This document shows positions 19,363 through 28,776 of a stretch of DNA of 64,000 nucleotides, piece after piece. The translations under genes were made by a program, and so were the position numbers. Source of the DNA: Serinicoccus marinus DSM 15273 (lineage in GTDB: Bacteria > Actinomycetota > Actinomycetes > Actinomycetales > Dermatophilaceae). The stretch's first letter is position 1. Each line of letters starts with the position of its first letter. The notes below the pieces were generated by a model. The model worked only from the letters and a program-made list of their open reading frames with translations. It had not been told where the DNA came from and did not search any database. The stretch is from the NCBI RefSeq assembly GCF_008386315.1, contig NZ_CP043808.1, forward strand, positions 1,054,001-1,118,000, read 5' to 3'.

Positions 19363-19632
19363 GCCGAGGTCAGGCGCTGAGCTCGCACGCAGGTGCCTCC
19401 TCGAGGTCGGCTACCGCCGCCTCGTAGGGCTCCGTCGTGTCCGGGGCGGCGTCCACCATGCCCAGCCCAATCTCCTGGGCCACGCCTACCCGAGCAGCAG
19501 ACCCGCTGCGATCCAGCAGCGTGCATACAGGAGGATTTCCGGTGTTTGCGAGATTCTTCCGTCAATCGTCCTGAGGATCTGGCAGTATGGCGGATGAACT
19601 TGACGATCCGCGAGATGTGAGGAGACGACGCA

Positions 19633-21192
19633 GTGTCCGAGCCCTACAAGGTGACCTACGCCACCCTGACCGCCGACAACGAGGACCTGCACACCGCCTA
19701 CGAGGCCGGGGTGGGGGTTGCGAAGAGCTGGCTGGGCGCCGAGATCTCGGCGCCCGGCGACCCCGCCCCCGGCGACCCGGTCGAGGTGTTCAGCCCGGCC
19801 GACCCCTCCGTCCTCGTGGCCCGGGTGCGCGCCGCCTCCCCGGGCGCGGTCGACGCGGCCGTCGAGGCCGCCCGCGCCGCCGGCCGGGACTGGGCAGCGA
19901 CGCCCTGGCAGGAGCGGCTGCCGGTGCTGCGCGACGTCGCGGACCTCATCAGCGAGCGGGCCAACGAGCTCGCGGCCCTCATGACCATCGAGGTCGGCAA
20001 GAACCGGCTCGAGGCCCTGGGCGACGTCGAGGAGGCCGCGGTCTTCTTCCGCTACTACTGCGAGCAGGTGGAGAAGAACGGCGGATTCGAGGCCGCCATG
20101 GAGCAGCTCTCGGACACCGAGACCACCCGCTCGGTGCTGCGCCCGCACGGGGTCTGGGGCGTGATCAGCCCGTTCAACTTCCCCATGGCGCTCGCCGCCG
20201 GACCGGCCGCCGCCGCCCTGGTGGCGGGCAACTCGGTCGTGCTCAAGCCCTCGGTCCAGGGCACCCACGTCGCGTGGAAGCTCTACGAGACGATGCTCGA
20301 GGCCGGCCTGCCCGAGGGACTCATGCAGATCCTGCCCGGCGGCGACGACGTCGGGAAGGCGGTCGTCGCCCACCCCGGCATCGACGGCCTGACCTTCACC
20401 GGGTCCTACGCGGGAGGCCGGGCGGTCATGGACGCCTTCCGCGGCGACTACCCGCGCCCGGTCATCACCGAGATGGGCGGCAAGAACCCGACCATCGTCA
20501 CCGCGTCGGCCGACCTCGACGCGGCGGCCAAGGGGATCACCCGGTCCATCGCCGGGGCCTCGGGCCAGAAGTGCTCTGCCTGCTCCCGGGTGTATGTCGA
20601 CGCCTCGGTCCACGACGAGCTGGTCCAGACCCTGGGCAAGGCGGTGAGCGAGGTCGTCGTCGGGGACCCGCTGGAGCGAGCGACGTTCTGCGGCCCGGTC
20701 ATCGACGCCGAGGCGGTCGAGCGATTCCGCGCCGCGGTGGAGCACGCCCGCGAGGCCGGAGGCACGGTCGTCGCCGGGGGCGAGGTGCTGCAGGGGGCCG
20801 AGGGCCACCCGGGCTACTTCGTCCAGCCCACCCTCATCTCCGGCCTCCCGGCCGACGACGAGCTCTTCAGCACCGAGCTCTTCGTGCCGCTGGCGGTCGT
20901 CGCCCCGGTCGACTCCCTGGACGAGGCGCTGGAGCGGGCCAATGACACGGTCTTCGGGCTCACCGCCGGCCTCTTCGCCGGCGAGCAGGACGAGATCGAC
21001 CGCTTCCTCGCCCAGATCGAGGCCGGCGTCGTCTACGTCAACCGGCCGGCCGGCGCCACCACAGGCGCCTGGCCGGGAGTGCAGCCGTTCGGCGGCTGGA
21101 AGGGTTCGGGCAGCTCGGGCAAGGCCGGTGGCGGCCTGCACTACGTCCAGCTCTTCATGCGCGAGCAGTCGCAGACGATCGTCAGCGGCTGA
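19633..21192 (+). CDS. Aldehyde dehydrogenase, glutamate-semialdehyde / 1-pyrroline-5-carboxylate type
   Basis: 519-residue NAD(P)-dependent aldehyde dehydrogenase. Key motifs are [20 protein letters not shown] (cofactor binding), ITEMGGKNPTIV (catalytic Glu region) and GASGQKCSACSRVYV with the nucleophile Cys. The GQKCSACSR form is typical of the L-glutamate-gamma-semialdehyde (P5C) dehydrogenase branch. It starts at a GTG behind tgaggagacgacgca. It heads a run of three genes with two class III aminotransferases, so the set probably converts an amine or amino acid (GABA, ornithine, putrescine or similar) to a semialdehyde and oxidises it. The true substrate is not determined by sequence. Confidence 0.85.
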   Translation: MSEPYKVTYATLTADNEDLHTAYEAGVGVAKSWLGAEISAPGDPAPGDPVEVFSPADPSVLVARVRAASPGAVDAAVEAARAAGRDWAATPWQERLPVLRDVADLISERANELAALMTIEVGKNRLEALGDVEEAAVFFRYYCEQVEKNGGFEAAMEQLSDTETTRSVLRPHGVWGVISPFNFPMALAAGPAAAALVAGNSVVLKPSVQGTHVAWKLYETMLEAGLPEGLMQILPGGDDVGKAVVAHPGIDGLTFTGSYAGGRAVMDAFRGDYPRPVITEMGGKNPTIVTASADLDAAAKGITRSIAGASGQKCSACSRVYVDASVHDELVQTLGKAVSEVVVGDPLERATFCGPVIDAEAVERFRAAVEHAREAGGTVVAGGEVLQGAEGHPGYFVQPTLISGLPADDELFSTELFVPLAVVAPVDSLDEALERANDTVFGLTAGLFAGEQDEIDRFLAQIEAGVVYVNRPAGATTGAWPGVQPFGGWKGSGSSGKAGGGLHYVQLFMREQSQTIVSG

Positions 21193-21205
21193 CGCGCCCG
21201 AGCAC

Positions 21206-21272
21206 TCCCGACCGGACACCCTTCCGTCCACACCCCGACCACACCCCTCCCGACCGGACACCCCTTCCGTCC
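21206..21272 (+). repeat. Two near-identical 24-25 bp direct repeats between the dehydrogenase and aminotransferase genes
   Basis: Copy 1 (21206-21229) reads tcccgaccggacacccttcc then gtcc; copy 2 (21248-21272) is the same with one extra C. They lie 42 bases apart start to start in the intergenic gap upstream of the aminotransferase. They could be operator half-sites or a small duplication; no known motif is recognised. Confidence 0.6.
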
Positions 21273-21314
21273 GGGCGGGAGGGGGCATACCAGAACCTTC
21301 GTCAAGGAGACCCG

Positions 21315-22685
21315 ATGACCGACACCGCCCTGGCGCCGAGCGAGCCCACCACCGACTGGGCCGACCCCACCCGTCCCGTCCCCGACCTGCGCACCGAGCT
21401 GCCGGGGCCGCGCACCCGCGAGATCGTCGCGGGCGACCAGGCCGTGACCAGCCCCTCGCTCCCGCGCGCCTACCCCTTCGCCCCGCACCGCGGGCGCGGC
21501 TGCCGGATCGAGGACGTCGACGGCAACCTCTTCCTCGACTTCAACGCGGGCATCGCGGTGAACTCGACCGGGCACGCCCACCCGGAGGTGGTCCGCGCCG
21601 TCCAGGACCAGGCCGCCGACCTGCTGCACTACTCGGCCAGCGACTTCTTCCTGCCCGTCTACTCGCAGATGTGCACCGCCCTCGCGCGCACCGCTCCCAT
21701 GAGCGAGCCGGTCCGGGTCTTCCTGACCAACTCCGGCGCGGAGGCGGTCGAGGGCGCCCTCAAGCTGGCCCGCTACGCCACGAAGCGGCCCTACGTCGTC
21801 AGCTTCTACGGCGCCTTCCACGGCCGCACCATGGGCGCGGTCTCGCTCACCAGCTCCAAGCCGAAGTACCACCAGGGGTTCGGGCCGCTGCTGCCCGGCG
21901 TGATCCACGTCCCGTACGCCGACCCCGCCAAGGTCGCCGCCGGGCAGGACGAGCAGGACACCGCGACCTTCGAGGCGCTGGAGACGATCTTCCGCCACGA
22001 CGTGGCCCCGAGCGAGGTCGCCGCGATCTTCGTCGAGCCGATCCAGGGCGAGGGCGGTTACATCGTCCCGGGCGACGGCTGGATGCGACGGTTGCGCGAG
22101 CTGTGCGACGAGCACGGCATCCTGCTGATCGCCGACGAGGTCCAGTGCGGGATGGGCCGGACCGGCACGATGTGGGCGATCGAGCAGACCGGCGTCGAGC
22201 CGGACGTGCTGCTGTCCGCCAAGGGCATCGCCTCCGGTCTCCCGCTCGGCGCCTTCATCGCCCGCGCCTCGCTCATGGAGAGCTGGGGCGTCGGCACCCA
22301 CGGGTCGACCTACGGCGGCAGCCCGGTGCCGTGCGCCGCCGGGCTGGCGACGCTTCGGGTCATCGAGTCCGAGAGTCTCCTGGGCCACGCGCGCGAGGTC
22401 GGTGACCAGCTCCTGACCGGGCTGCGCGAGATCCAGGCGCAGCACCCGGACGCCGTCGTCGACGTGCGCGGCGTCGGGCTGATGATCGGCGTCGAGTTCG
22501 CCGACGGAGCCCTGTCGGGCGCGGTCCAGCAGGCGGCCTTCGAGCGGGGGCTGCTCGTCCTCGAGGCGGGCGAGAGCGTCGTGCGGATGTCGCCGCCGCT
22601 CGTGGTCACGCCGGAGGAGGCGCGGATCGGGCTGCGGATCTTCGGCGAGGCGGTCGCGACCGCCGTCGCCGACCGACAGGGCTGA
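21315..22685 (+). CDS. Class III PLP aminotransferase, 4-aminobutyrate/ornithine type
   Basis: 456-residue fold-type I aminotransferase. It shows FLTNSGAEAVEGALKLAR (phosphate cup), FYGAFHGRTMGAVSLTSSK, IADEVQCGMGRTGTMWAIE (the Asp that contacts the PLP ring nitrogen) and LLSAKGIASGLPLGAF (PLP lysine). This set is shared by GABA, acetylornithine and related omega-aminotransferases. Its place between a semialdehyde dehydrogenase and another class III aminotransferase favours an omega-amino acid or diamine catabolic role. The ATG follows tcaaggagacccg. I would not name it gabT without comparison to characterised enzymes. Confidence 0.85.
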   Translation: MTDTALAPSEPTTDWADPTRPVPDLRTELPGPRTREIVAGDQAVTSPSLPRAYPFAPHRGRGCRIEDVDGNLFLDFNAGIAVNSTGHAHPEVVRAVQDQAADLLHYSASDFFLPVYSQMCTALARTAPMSEPVRVFLTNSGAEAVEGALKLARYATKRPYVVSFYGAFHGRTMGAVSLTSSKPKYHQGFGPLLPGVIHVPYADPAKVAAGQDEQDTATFEALETIFRHDVAPSEVAAIFVEPIQGEGGYIVPGDGWMRRLRELCDEHGILLIADEVQCGMGRTGTMWAIEQTGVEPDVLLSAKGIASGLPLGAFIARASLMESWGVGTHGSTYGGSPVPCAAGLATLRVIESESLLGHAREVGDQLLTGLREIQAQHPDAVVDVRGVGLMIGVEFADGALSGAVQQAAFERGLLVLEAGESVVRMSPPLVVTPEEARIGLRIFGEAVATAVADRQG

Positions 22686-22693
22686 GCCCCGTC

Positions 22694-24028
22694 GTGGCCT
22701 CGGCGCACGTCTTCTCCCGCGGTGGCGCCGAGCGGGTCCGCGTCGACCACGGCCGCGGTGCCGAGCTGGTCGACGTCGAGGGCCGGCGCTACCTCGACGC
22801 CGCGGGCGGCGCCGTCGTCGTGGGCATCGGTCACGGCGTCACCGAGGTGGTCGAGGTGGCCGCCGCCCAGGCCTCCCGGGTCGCCTACGTCCACGGCTCG
22901 GCCTTCTCCAGCGAGGTCCTGGAGGAGTATGCCGACGCCCTGGGCCCGCTGCTCCCGCTCGAGAACCCCCGCATCTACCCGGTCTCGGGAGGCAGCGAGG
23001 CGGTGGAGTCCGCGCTGAAGATGGCGCGGGCCTACCACCTCGCGCGGGGCGAGGACCGGGACGTCGTCATCGGACGGCACGGCTCCTACCACGGCAACAC
23101 CCGCGGGGCACTCAGCGTCTCGGGACGGCAGGGGCTGCGGCAGCCCTACCTGCCCTGGTTGACCGGGGTCGCGCACACCAGCACCCCCTACGAGTACCGC
23201 TGCCCCTTCCCCGAGGCCCATCCCGACGGCTGCGCGCGGCGGCACGCCGAGGCGCTGGAGGCGGAGATCCAGGGGCTCGGGCCGGCGCGCGTGGCCGCCT
23301 TCGTCGCCGAGCCGATCTCCGGGGCCGGGCTCGGGGCCTGCGTGCCGCCGGACGACTACTGGCCGGCGATCGCCGAGGTGTGCGCGCGCCACGGCGTCCT
23401 CGTCGTCGCCGACGAGGTGATGACCGGTTTCGGTCGCACCGGCGCCTGGTTCGGCGGCGACCACTTCGGGTTGCGCCCGGACCTGCTCGTCGCGGGCAAG
23501 GGCACCGCCTCCGGCTACTGGCCCCTGGGTCTGGCGGTCGCCAGCGGTGCGGTGCACGACACGTTGCGCGAGGGCGGCTTCGTCCACGGCTTCACCTACT
23601 CCCACCACGTCGTCGGCGCCGCCACCGGGCTGGCGGTGCTGCGGGTCCTGCAGCGTGAGGGCCTGGTCGAGGCCTCCGCCCGGCAGGGGGAGCGGCTGCA
23701 CGCGGCGCTGCGCCGGGAGCTCGCCGACGTGCGCGTGGTCGGGGACGTGCGGGGCCGCGGCCTGCTGCAGGCGGTGGAGCTGGTCGCCGACCCGGCGACC
23801 CGGGAGCCCTTCGAGCGCAGCGAGCGCGTCACCGAACGCGTGCTGGAGGCCTGCCGGGAGCAGGGGGTGCTCGTCTACCCGGGCACCGGCTGTGCCGACG
23901 GACGGCGTGGTGACCTGCTGCTGCTCGGCCCGCCGTTGGTGGTCACCGACGACGAGGTGGACCGGATCGCCGCCGGGGTGGCGCAGGGCCTACGCGACGT
24001 GCTCGGCGGTGTCGGTGCCGGCGGCTAG
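22694..24028 (+). CDS. Class III PLP aminotransferase (second copy in the operon)
   Basis: 444-residue omega-aminotransferase family protein, more divergent than its upstream neighbour. Visible motifs are PVSGGSEAVESALKMARAY, GRHGSYHGNTRGALSVSG, LVVADEVMTGFGRTGAWFG and LVAGKGTASGYWPLGLAV (PLP Lys). The form resembles DAPA, beta-alanine/pyruvate or taurine-type aminotransferases. It starts at a GTG eight bases after the previous stop, so the two are cotranscribed and may act on related amines. The substrate is unknown. Confidence 0.83.
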   Translation: MASAHVFSRGGAERVRVDHGRGAELVDVEGRRYLDAAGGAVVVGIGHGVTEVVEVAAAQASRVAYVHGSAFSSEVLEEYADALGPLLPLENPRIYPVSGGSEAVESALKMARAYHLARGEDRDVVIGRHGSYHGNTRGALSVSGRQGLRQPYLPWLTGVAHTSTPYEYRCPFPEAHPDGCARRHAEALEAEIQGLGPARVAAFVAEPISGAGLGACVPPDDYWPAIAEVCARHGVLVVADEVMTGFGRTGAWFGGDHFGLRPDLLVAGKGTASGYWPLGLAVASGAVHDTLREGGFVHGFTYSHHVVGAATGLAVLRVLQREGLVEASARQGERLHAALRRELADVRVVGDVRGRGLLQAVELVADPATREPFERSERVTERVLEACREQGVLVYPGTGCADGRRGDLLLLGPPLVVTDDEVDRIAAGVAQGLRDVLGGVGAGG

Positions 24029-24038
24029 CGTTCGGTCC

Positions 24039-24446
24039 ATGTCCTGCCTGTTCTGCCGCATCATCGCCGGCGAGGAGCCCGCGCACGTGGTCCTGGACCG
24101 CGAGCACGTGGTGGGCTTCCTCGACGTCCGTCCGCTCTTCAAGGGCCACGTGCTCCTCGTCCCGCGCGAGCACGTCGACACCCTGACCGAGCTGCCGGAC
24201 GCCCTGGTCGAGCCGTTCTTCGCCACCGTGCGCGAGGTCGCCGCGGTCGTGCGCGACGAGCTCGGGGCGCAGGGCACCTTCGTCGCGATGAACAACACCG
24301 TCAGTCAGTCGGTGCCGCACCTGCACGCGCACGTGGTGCCGCGGACGAAGGGGGATGGTCTCCGGGGCTTCTTCTGGCCTCGGGTGAGGTATGCCGACGG
24401 TGAGGCCGCGCGGTATGCCAAGGAGCTGCGGGCGGCTCTGAGCTGA
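24039..24446 (+). CDS. HIT family nucleotide-binding protein
   Basis: 135-residue histidine-triad protein. It opens MSCLFCRIIAGEEPAH, with a Cys pair typical of bacterial HIT hydrolases, and carries the triad SVPHLHAHVVPR near residue 92. HIT proteins hydrolyse nucleoside phosphoramidates or dinucleotides. It lies 10 bases after the aminotransferase stop and is probably the last gene of that operon. It converges with the channel gene with only 10 bases between stops. Confidence 0.93.
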   Translation: MSCLFCRIIAGEEPAHVVLDREHVVGFLDVRPLFKGHVLLVPREHVDTLTELPDALVEPFFATVREVAAVVRDELGAQGTFVAMNNTVSQSVPHLHAHVVPRTKGDGLRGFFWPRVRYADGEAARYAKELRAALS

Positions 24447-24456
24447 GGCGGCGCGG

Positions 24457-25176
24457 TCAGGGTCCCTCCTCCCCGCGCAGCGCTGCGACCTCGGCCCGCA
24501 GCTCGCGCACCTGCTCGGTGAGCGCCGTGACGTCGGCGGCGGTGGCCGGCTGCCTGGCCGGGTCGGGCTCGGCGATCCGCTCGATCAACCAGGAGGCCAG
24601 GCTGGCGGTGACGATGCCGAGCAGGGCGATGCCGCAGAGCATGAGCCCGACGGCGAAGAGCCGACCCTCGACCGTGACCGGCGAGTAGTCGCCGTAGCCG
24701 ACGGTCGTCACCGTGACGAAGGACCACCACAGGGCGTCCTGCCAGGTCTCGATGCTGGCCCCCGGCTCGCCGCGCTCGACGTTGAGGACGGCGAGGGAGG
24801 AGATGGTGACGACGAGGATCGTCGCGACACCGACATACATCGCGACGTGGCCCCGCAGCTTCTCCCCGGCCACCTGGTGCACGAAGGACAGCGCGGCGAC
24901 GAGACGCAGCGGGCGCAGGGCGGGGAGTGCGACGGCCGCGAGGTCGATCGGGTGCCTGCGGACGAACTCCCACTTCTTCGGTGCCACGACGAGGCGGTAG
25001 ACGTAGTCCACCAGGAAGATCACCCAGACGACGTCCTGGACCGTCATGAGGGTGCCTCGCAGCCCCGTCGGCAGGCCGGGGTCGACGATCGGCACCGCGA
25101 AGGCGACCAGGAAGACGAGGGCGGCGATCATGAGGGGGATCTGGGTGCGGGACTCCCAGCGCTCCAGGCGGTTCAT
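24457..25176 (-). CDS. Voltage-gated-type potassium channel
   Basis: 239-residue ion channel with six hydrophobic segments (about residues 14-30, 45-65, 82-98, 112-133, a pore helix, and 168-190). The selectivity filter TVTTVGYGDYSPV is that of K+ channels. The putative S4 (LPALRPLRLVAALSFV) has few positive charges, so voltage sensing may be weak. A C-terminal coiled coil (DVTALTEQVRELRAEVAALR) probably helps tetramer assembly. No RCK/TrkA domain follows. The ATG at 25176 was chosen because the reading frame upstream carries no transmembrane or family similarity. Confidence 0.88.
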   Translation of the reverse strand: MNRLERWESRTQIPLMIAALVFLVAFAVPIVDPGLPTGLRGTLMTVQDVVWVIFLVDYVYRLVVAPKKWEFVRRHPIDLAAVALPALRPLRLVAALSFVHQVAGEKLRGHVAMYVGVATILVVTISSLAVLNVERGEPGASIETWQDALWWSFVTVTTVGYGDYSPVTVEGRLFAVGLMLCGIALLGIVTASLASWLIERIAEPDPARQPATAADVTALTEQVRELRAEVAALRGEEGP

Positions 25177-25296
25177 GCGGCCATGATCCCAGGGGCGTGG
25201 AGCGTGGCCGGGGCGTCGCCTCCTGCGCCCGGCCCGCGGCCGCGGCAGGCCCGACCCGGCCGCGGGTCCGTCGGTGCCATCGGGGAGGGTAGGGCC

Positions 25297-28200
25297 ATGT
25301 TCGCGCTCGACGGTCATCGGCTGGTGTGGAGCCCGTCCGACCTCGGGGCAGCGCTGGACTGCGAGTTCTCCTTCCTCCGCGGTCTCGACGCGCAGCTCGG
25401 GTGGGCCGAGCCGCCCGCCACCGCACCCGATCCCATGGGGGAGCACCTGGCCGCGCTCGGGCAGCGGCACGAGGACGAGCTGCTCGCGGCCTACCGGCAA
25501 CAGGGCGAGGTGCTCGAGCTGGCGCGACCGCAGTGGCCCCCGACGCTCGTCGGGCTGCGGGAGTCGGCACAGGCCACCGTCCGGGCGCTGCAGGGCCCGG
25601 CCCGGACGCTGTCCCAGGCCTGCGTCTTCGACGGGGAGATGCTCGGCTTCGCCGACGTCGTGGAGCGGGTCGAGGACGGCTGGCGGGTGTGCGACGCCAA
25701 GCTGGCCCGCTCGGCATCGGCCCGGGCGCTGGTCCAGCTGGGTGCCTACGCCGAGCAGCTGCGCGGGCTGGGTGTGCCGACCTCGGCCACGGTCAGCCTG
25801 CTGCTGGGTTCGGGGGAGCGGCTCGACGTCGCGACCGCCGACGTCGCCGGGGTCTTCCGGGAGGTGCGCGCCCGCTTCCGCCGCCTGGTGCGCGGGCACG
25901 TCGCCGCGGGCGAACCCACGAGCTGGGAGCAGGGGAGGTATGCCGCGTGCGGGCGCTGCGAGGAGTGCCGGCGGGCGGTCGAGGAGCACCAGGACCTCCT
26001 CCTCGTCGCCGGGGTGCACGGCGTGCAGCGGGAGCAGCTGCGCGCCACCGGGCTGCGCACCGTCGCCGACCTCGCCCGGGCGACCGAGCGGCCGCCGGAC
26101 ATGCCTGCGGAGACCTTCGAGCGGCTGCGGGCCCAGGCGGCGCTGCAGGCGGGCACCCCACCCGGGGAGGCGGCATACGCCCTGCTCGGGACGGCCGCGA
26201 CGACCCTGGCCCTGCTGCCGGCACCCAGCGAGGGCGACCTCTTCTTCGACTTCGAGGGCGACCCGCACCACCACGAGGGGGACCGCTCCCGGACCGGGTT
26301 GCAGTACCTCTGGGGGACGACCGACACGGCGGGCAGCTACACCGCGGTGTGGGCGCACTCGTTCGCCGAGGAGCGTGCGGCCTTCGTGGCGTTCGTGGAC
26401 GACCTGGGTGCACGCCGTCTACGGTGGCCGGACCTGCACGTCTACCACTACGCGCCGTACGAGACGTCCGCGCTCAAGGCGATGGCCATGCGCTACCAGG
26501 TGCGTGAGGAGGAGCTCGACGTCCTGCTGCGCGCGGAGGTCTTCGTCGACCTGTATGCCGTCGTCCGCGGCTCGGTGATGACCTCGGCGCCGTCCTACAG
26601 CATCAAGGCGCTGGAGCCGCTCTACATGGGTGCCGAGCTGCGGTCCGAGGACGGCGTGGTCAGCGGCGACGCGTCCATCCTGGCCTACCACGAGTTCCGG
26701 CTCTGGGCGCAGGAGGACCCGGAGCGGGCCATGGAGCGGCTGGACGCGCTCGCCGACTACAACGCCTACGACTGCCGGTCGACCCTGGGGCTGCGCGACT
26801 GGCTGCTGGAGCGGGCGCAGGAGGCAGGTGTCCGTCACCTCGTCGTGCCGCGCGCCCTCGACGACGAGCCACGGGAGGCGGCGCAGGAGCAGGACGCCCT
26901 CATGGCGGCGCTGACCGCGCGCTCCGGGCCCGACACCCGGTCGCGCCGCTCCACGGCCGAGCAGGCCTACGCCATGCTGGCCACGGCGCTCGGCTACCAC
27001 GCCCGGGAGGCCAAGCAGTTCTGGTGGGGGCACTACGACCGGTTGGGTCATCCGTTGGGGTCGTGGGCCCGTTCCCGCGACGTCTTCGCGGTCGAGTCCG
27101 CCGAGGTGGTGGCGGACTGGGAGCACCCGGGAGGCCGGGCCCGCTCGCTGCAGCGCACCGTCCGGCTGACCGGCGACTGGGGCCGGGGCAGCACGGTCCG
27201 TGACCGGGGCCAGCTGGTCTACCCCACGCCCGCACCGACCGGGTCCCGAGGCCCGGAGGGTGCGCCGTTCGCCGCGGCTGATCCGTCTGCGGTCGCGCCC
27301 GACCCGCACGACGCGCGCGTGCTGGTCGTGTCCGAGCGGCGCAAGGAGGCCGAGACGTTCGCCGACCTGCCGGTGGCGCTGGTGCCCGCGGCACCACCGG
27401 ACGCGAGGCAGCTCGCCGAGGCCATCGCCCGGGTGGCGCAGGAGTCGGCACGAGCGCCCGACCTCCCGGCCGCACCCGCCCTCGATCTGCTGGCCCGTCG
27501 GCCCCCGCGGCTGCTCGGTCGGGAGGCGCTGCCGCACTCGGGTGACGTGGTCGAGGACGTCGTGTCGGCGCTGCTCGCGCTGGACCGCAGCTACCTCGCC
27601 ATCCAGGGTCCGCCCGGCACCGGCAAGACCTACACCGGCTCGCTGGTGATCCGACGGCTCGTCGAGGAGCACGGCTGGCGGGTCGGGGTCGTGGCGCAGT
27701 CGCACGCGGTGGTGGAGAACGTCCTCGGCGGCGTCGTGGACGCCGGCCTGGACCCCGAGCTGGTCGGCAAGTCGAAGAACGAGACGCCCCACCGTCCCTG
27801 GGTCGACGTGACGGACAACGTCGGTGGCCGGGCGGCCTTCCTGGAGGACCACCGCGAGACCGGGTGCGTGCTCGGCGGGACGGCCTGGACGTTCTCCCAC
27901 CCCGACCTGGTCCAGCCGGGTGGGCTGGACCTGCTCGTCGTGGACGAGGCCGGGCAGTTCGCCCTCGCGCCGACCATCGCGGTGGGCGCTGCGGCAGCCC
28001 GTCTGCTGCTGCTCGGCGACCCGCAGCAGCTGCCGCAGGTCAGCCAGGGCACGCACGCGGAGCCGGTGGACGAGTCGGCGCTGGGATGGCTGATGCATGG
28101 CGAGCCCACGCTGGACCCGGCGCACGGGTACTTCCTCGAGCAGACCTACCGCATGCACCCGGCGGTCACCGCGACCGTGTCGGAGCTGGCGTATGCCGGT

Positions 28201-28776
28201 CAGCTCGGGTCGGCGGCGCCGGCCGCTGCCCGGTCGCTCGACGGGGTCGAGCCCGGGCTGGAGGTCGTGCGGGTGGCTCACGCAGGCAACCGCACCGAGT
28301 CGCCGGAGGAGGCCGCCGAGGTCGTCCGCCAGGTGCGGGCCTACCTCGGCGCGACCTGGGAGGACCCGGCAGACCCTGCCACGCCCCGGCCGCTCGGTCC
28401 CGCTGACGTGCTGGTCGTGGCGCCCTACAACGCCCAGGTGGTGCTCATCCGCGGCGCGCTCGAGGAGGCCGGGCTCGACGGGGTCCGGGTCGGCACGGTC
28501 GACAAGTTCCAGGGCCAGGAGGCGGTGGTCGCGATCCTGTCCATGACCGCGTCCTCGGCGGCCGACGTGCCGCGCGGCATGGGCTTCCTCCTCAGCCGCA
28601 ACCGGCTCAACGTGGCGATCTCCCGCGCGCGGTGGAGGGCGGTGCTCATCCGCTCCGAGGCCCTCACCGCCCACCTGCCCTCGAGCGCCGACGCGCTGCT
28701 GCAGCTCGGTGCCTTCGTCGCCCTGTGCGACGCCGGTGCCTCGCGCGCTGACGGCGACGGCGGGCGGGCCGGGTGA
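25297..28776 (+). CDS. TM0106-family RecB-like nuclease fused to a DEDD-type exonuclease fold and an SF1 helicase
   Basis: 1159-residue multidomain DNA enzyme. N-terminal part: PD-(D/E)XK-like RecB nuclease (VWSPSDLGAALDCEFSFL, then DGEMLGFADVV and VCDAKLARS) with a Cys cluster CGRCEEC near residue 216, probably a Fe-S site. Middle: RNase H-like exonuclease fold (DLFFDFEGDP near residue 313; ADYNAYDCRSTLGLRDWL near 487). C-terminal: SF1 helicase with Walker A IQGPPGTGKTYTGS near residue 770, LLVVDEAGQFA, GDPQQLPQVSQG, VDKFQGQEAVV and LNVAISRARWRAV. ATG 25297 follows a gggagggtaggg ribosome site. It overlaps the next gene by four bases. Probably DNA repair or foreign-DNA processing; the pathway is not established. 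Confidence 0.85.
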   Translation: MFALDGHRLVWSPSDLGAALDCEFSFLRGLDAQLGWAEPPATAPDPMGEHLAALGQRHEDELLAAYRQQGEVLELARPQWPPTLVGLRESAQATVRALQGPARTLSQACVFDGEMLGFADVVERVEDGWRVCDAKLARSASARALVQLGAYAEQLRGLGVPTSATVSLLLGSGERLDVATADVAGVFREVRARFRRLVRGHVAAGEPTSWEQGRYAACGRCEECRRAVEEHQDLLLVAGVHGVQREQLRATGLRTVADLARATERPPDMPAETFERLRAQAALQAGTPPGEAAYALLGTAATTLALLPAPSEGDLFFDFEGDPHHHEGDRSRTGLQYLWGTTDTAGSYTAVWAHSFAEERAAFVAFVDDLGARRLRWPDLHVYHYAPYETSALKAMAMRYQVREEELDVLLRAEVFVDLYAVVRGSVMTSAPSYSIKALEPLYMGAELRSEDGVVSGDASILAYHEFRLWAQEDPERAMERLDALADYNAYDCRSTLGLRDWLLERAQEAGVRHLVVPRALDDEPREAAQEQDALMAALTARSGPDTRSRRSTAEQAYAMLATALGYHAREAKQFWWGHYDRLGHPLGSWARSRDVFAVESAEVVADWEHPGGRARSLQRTVRLTGDWGRGSTVRDRGQLVYPTPAPTGSRGPEGAPFAAADPSAVAPDPHDARVLVVSERRKEAETFADLPVALVPAAPPDARQLAEAIARVAQESARAPDLPAAPALDLLARRPPRLLGREALPHSGDVVEDVVSALLALDRSYLAIQGPPGTGKTYTGSLVIRRLVEEHGWRVGVVAQSHAVVENVLGGVVDAGLDPELVGKSKNETPHRPWVDVTDNVGGRAAFLEDHRETGCVLGGTAWTFSHPDLVQPGGLDLLVVDEAGQFALAPTIAVGAAAARLLLLGDPQQLPQVSQGTHAEPVDESALGWLMHGEPTLDPAHGYFLEQTYRMHPAVTATVSELAYAGQLGSAAPAAARSLDGVEPGLEVVRVAHAGNRTESPEEAAEVVRQVRAYLGATWEDPADPATPRPLGPADVLVVAPYNAQVVLIRGALEEAGLDGVRVGTVDKFQGQEAVVAILSMTASSAADVPRGMGFLLSRNRLNVAISRARWRAVLIRSEALTAHLPSSADALLQLGAFVALCDAGASRADGDGGRAG

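Noticed and set aside
19370..19483. 37-codon frame on the - strand (GTG start, contains MVDAAPDTTEPYEAAVADLE) beside the S9 peptidase gene
   Set aside because: Considered as a peptide precursor. No ribosome site, no leader-like pattern and no modification genes except the doubtful synthetase-like protein, so not supported.
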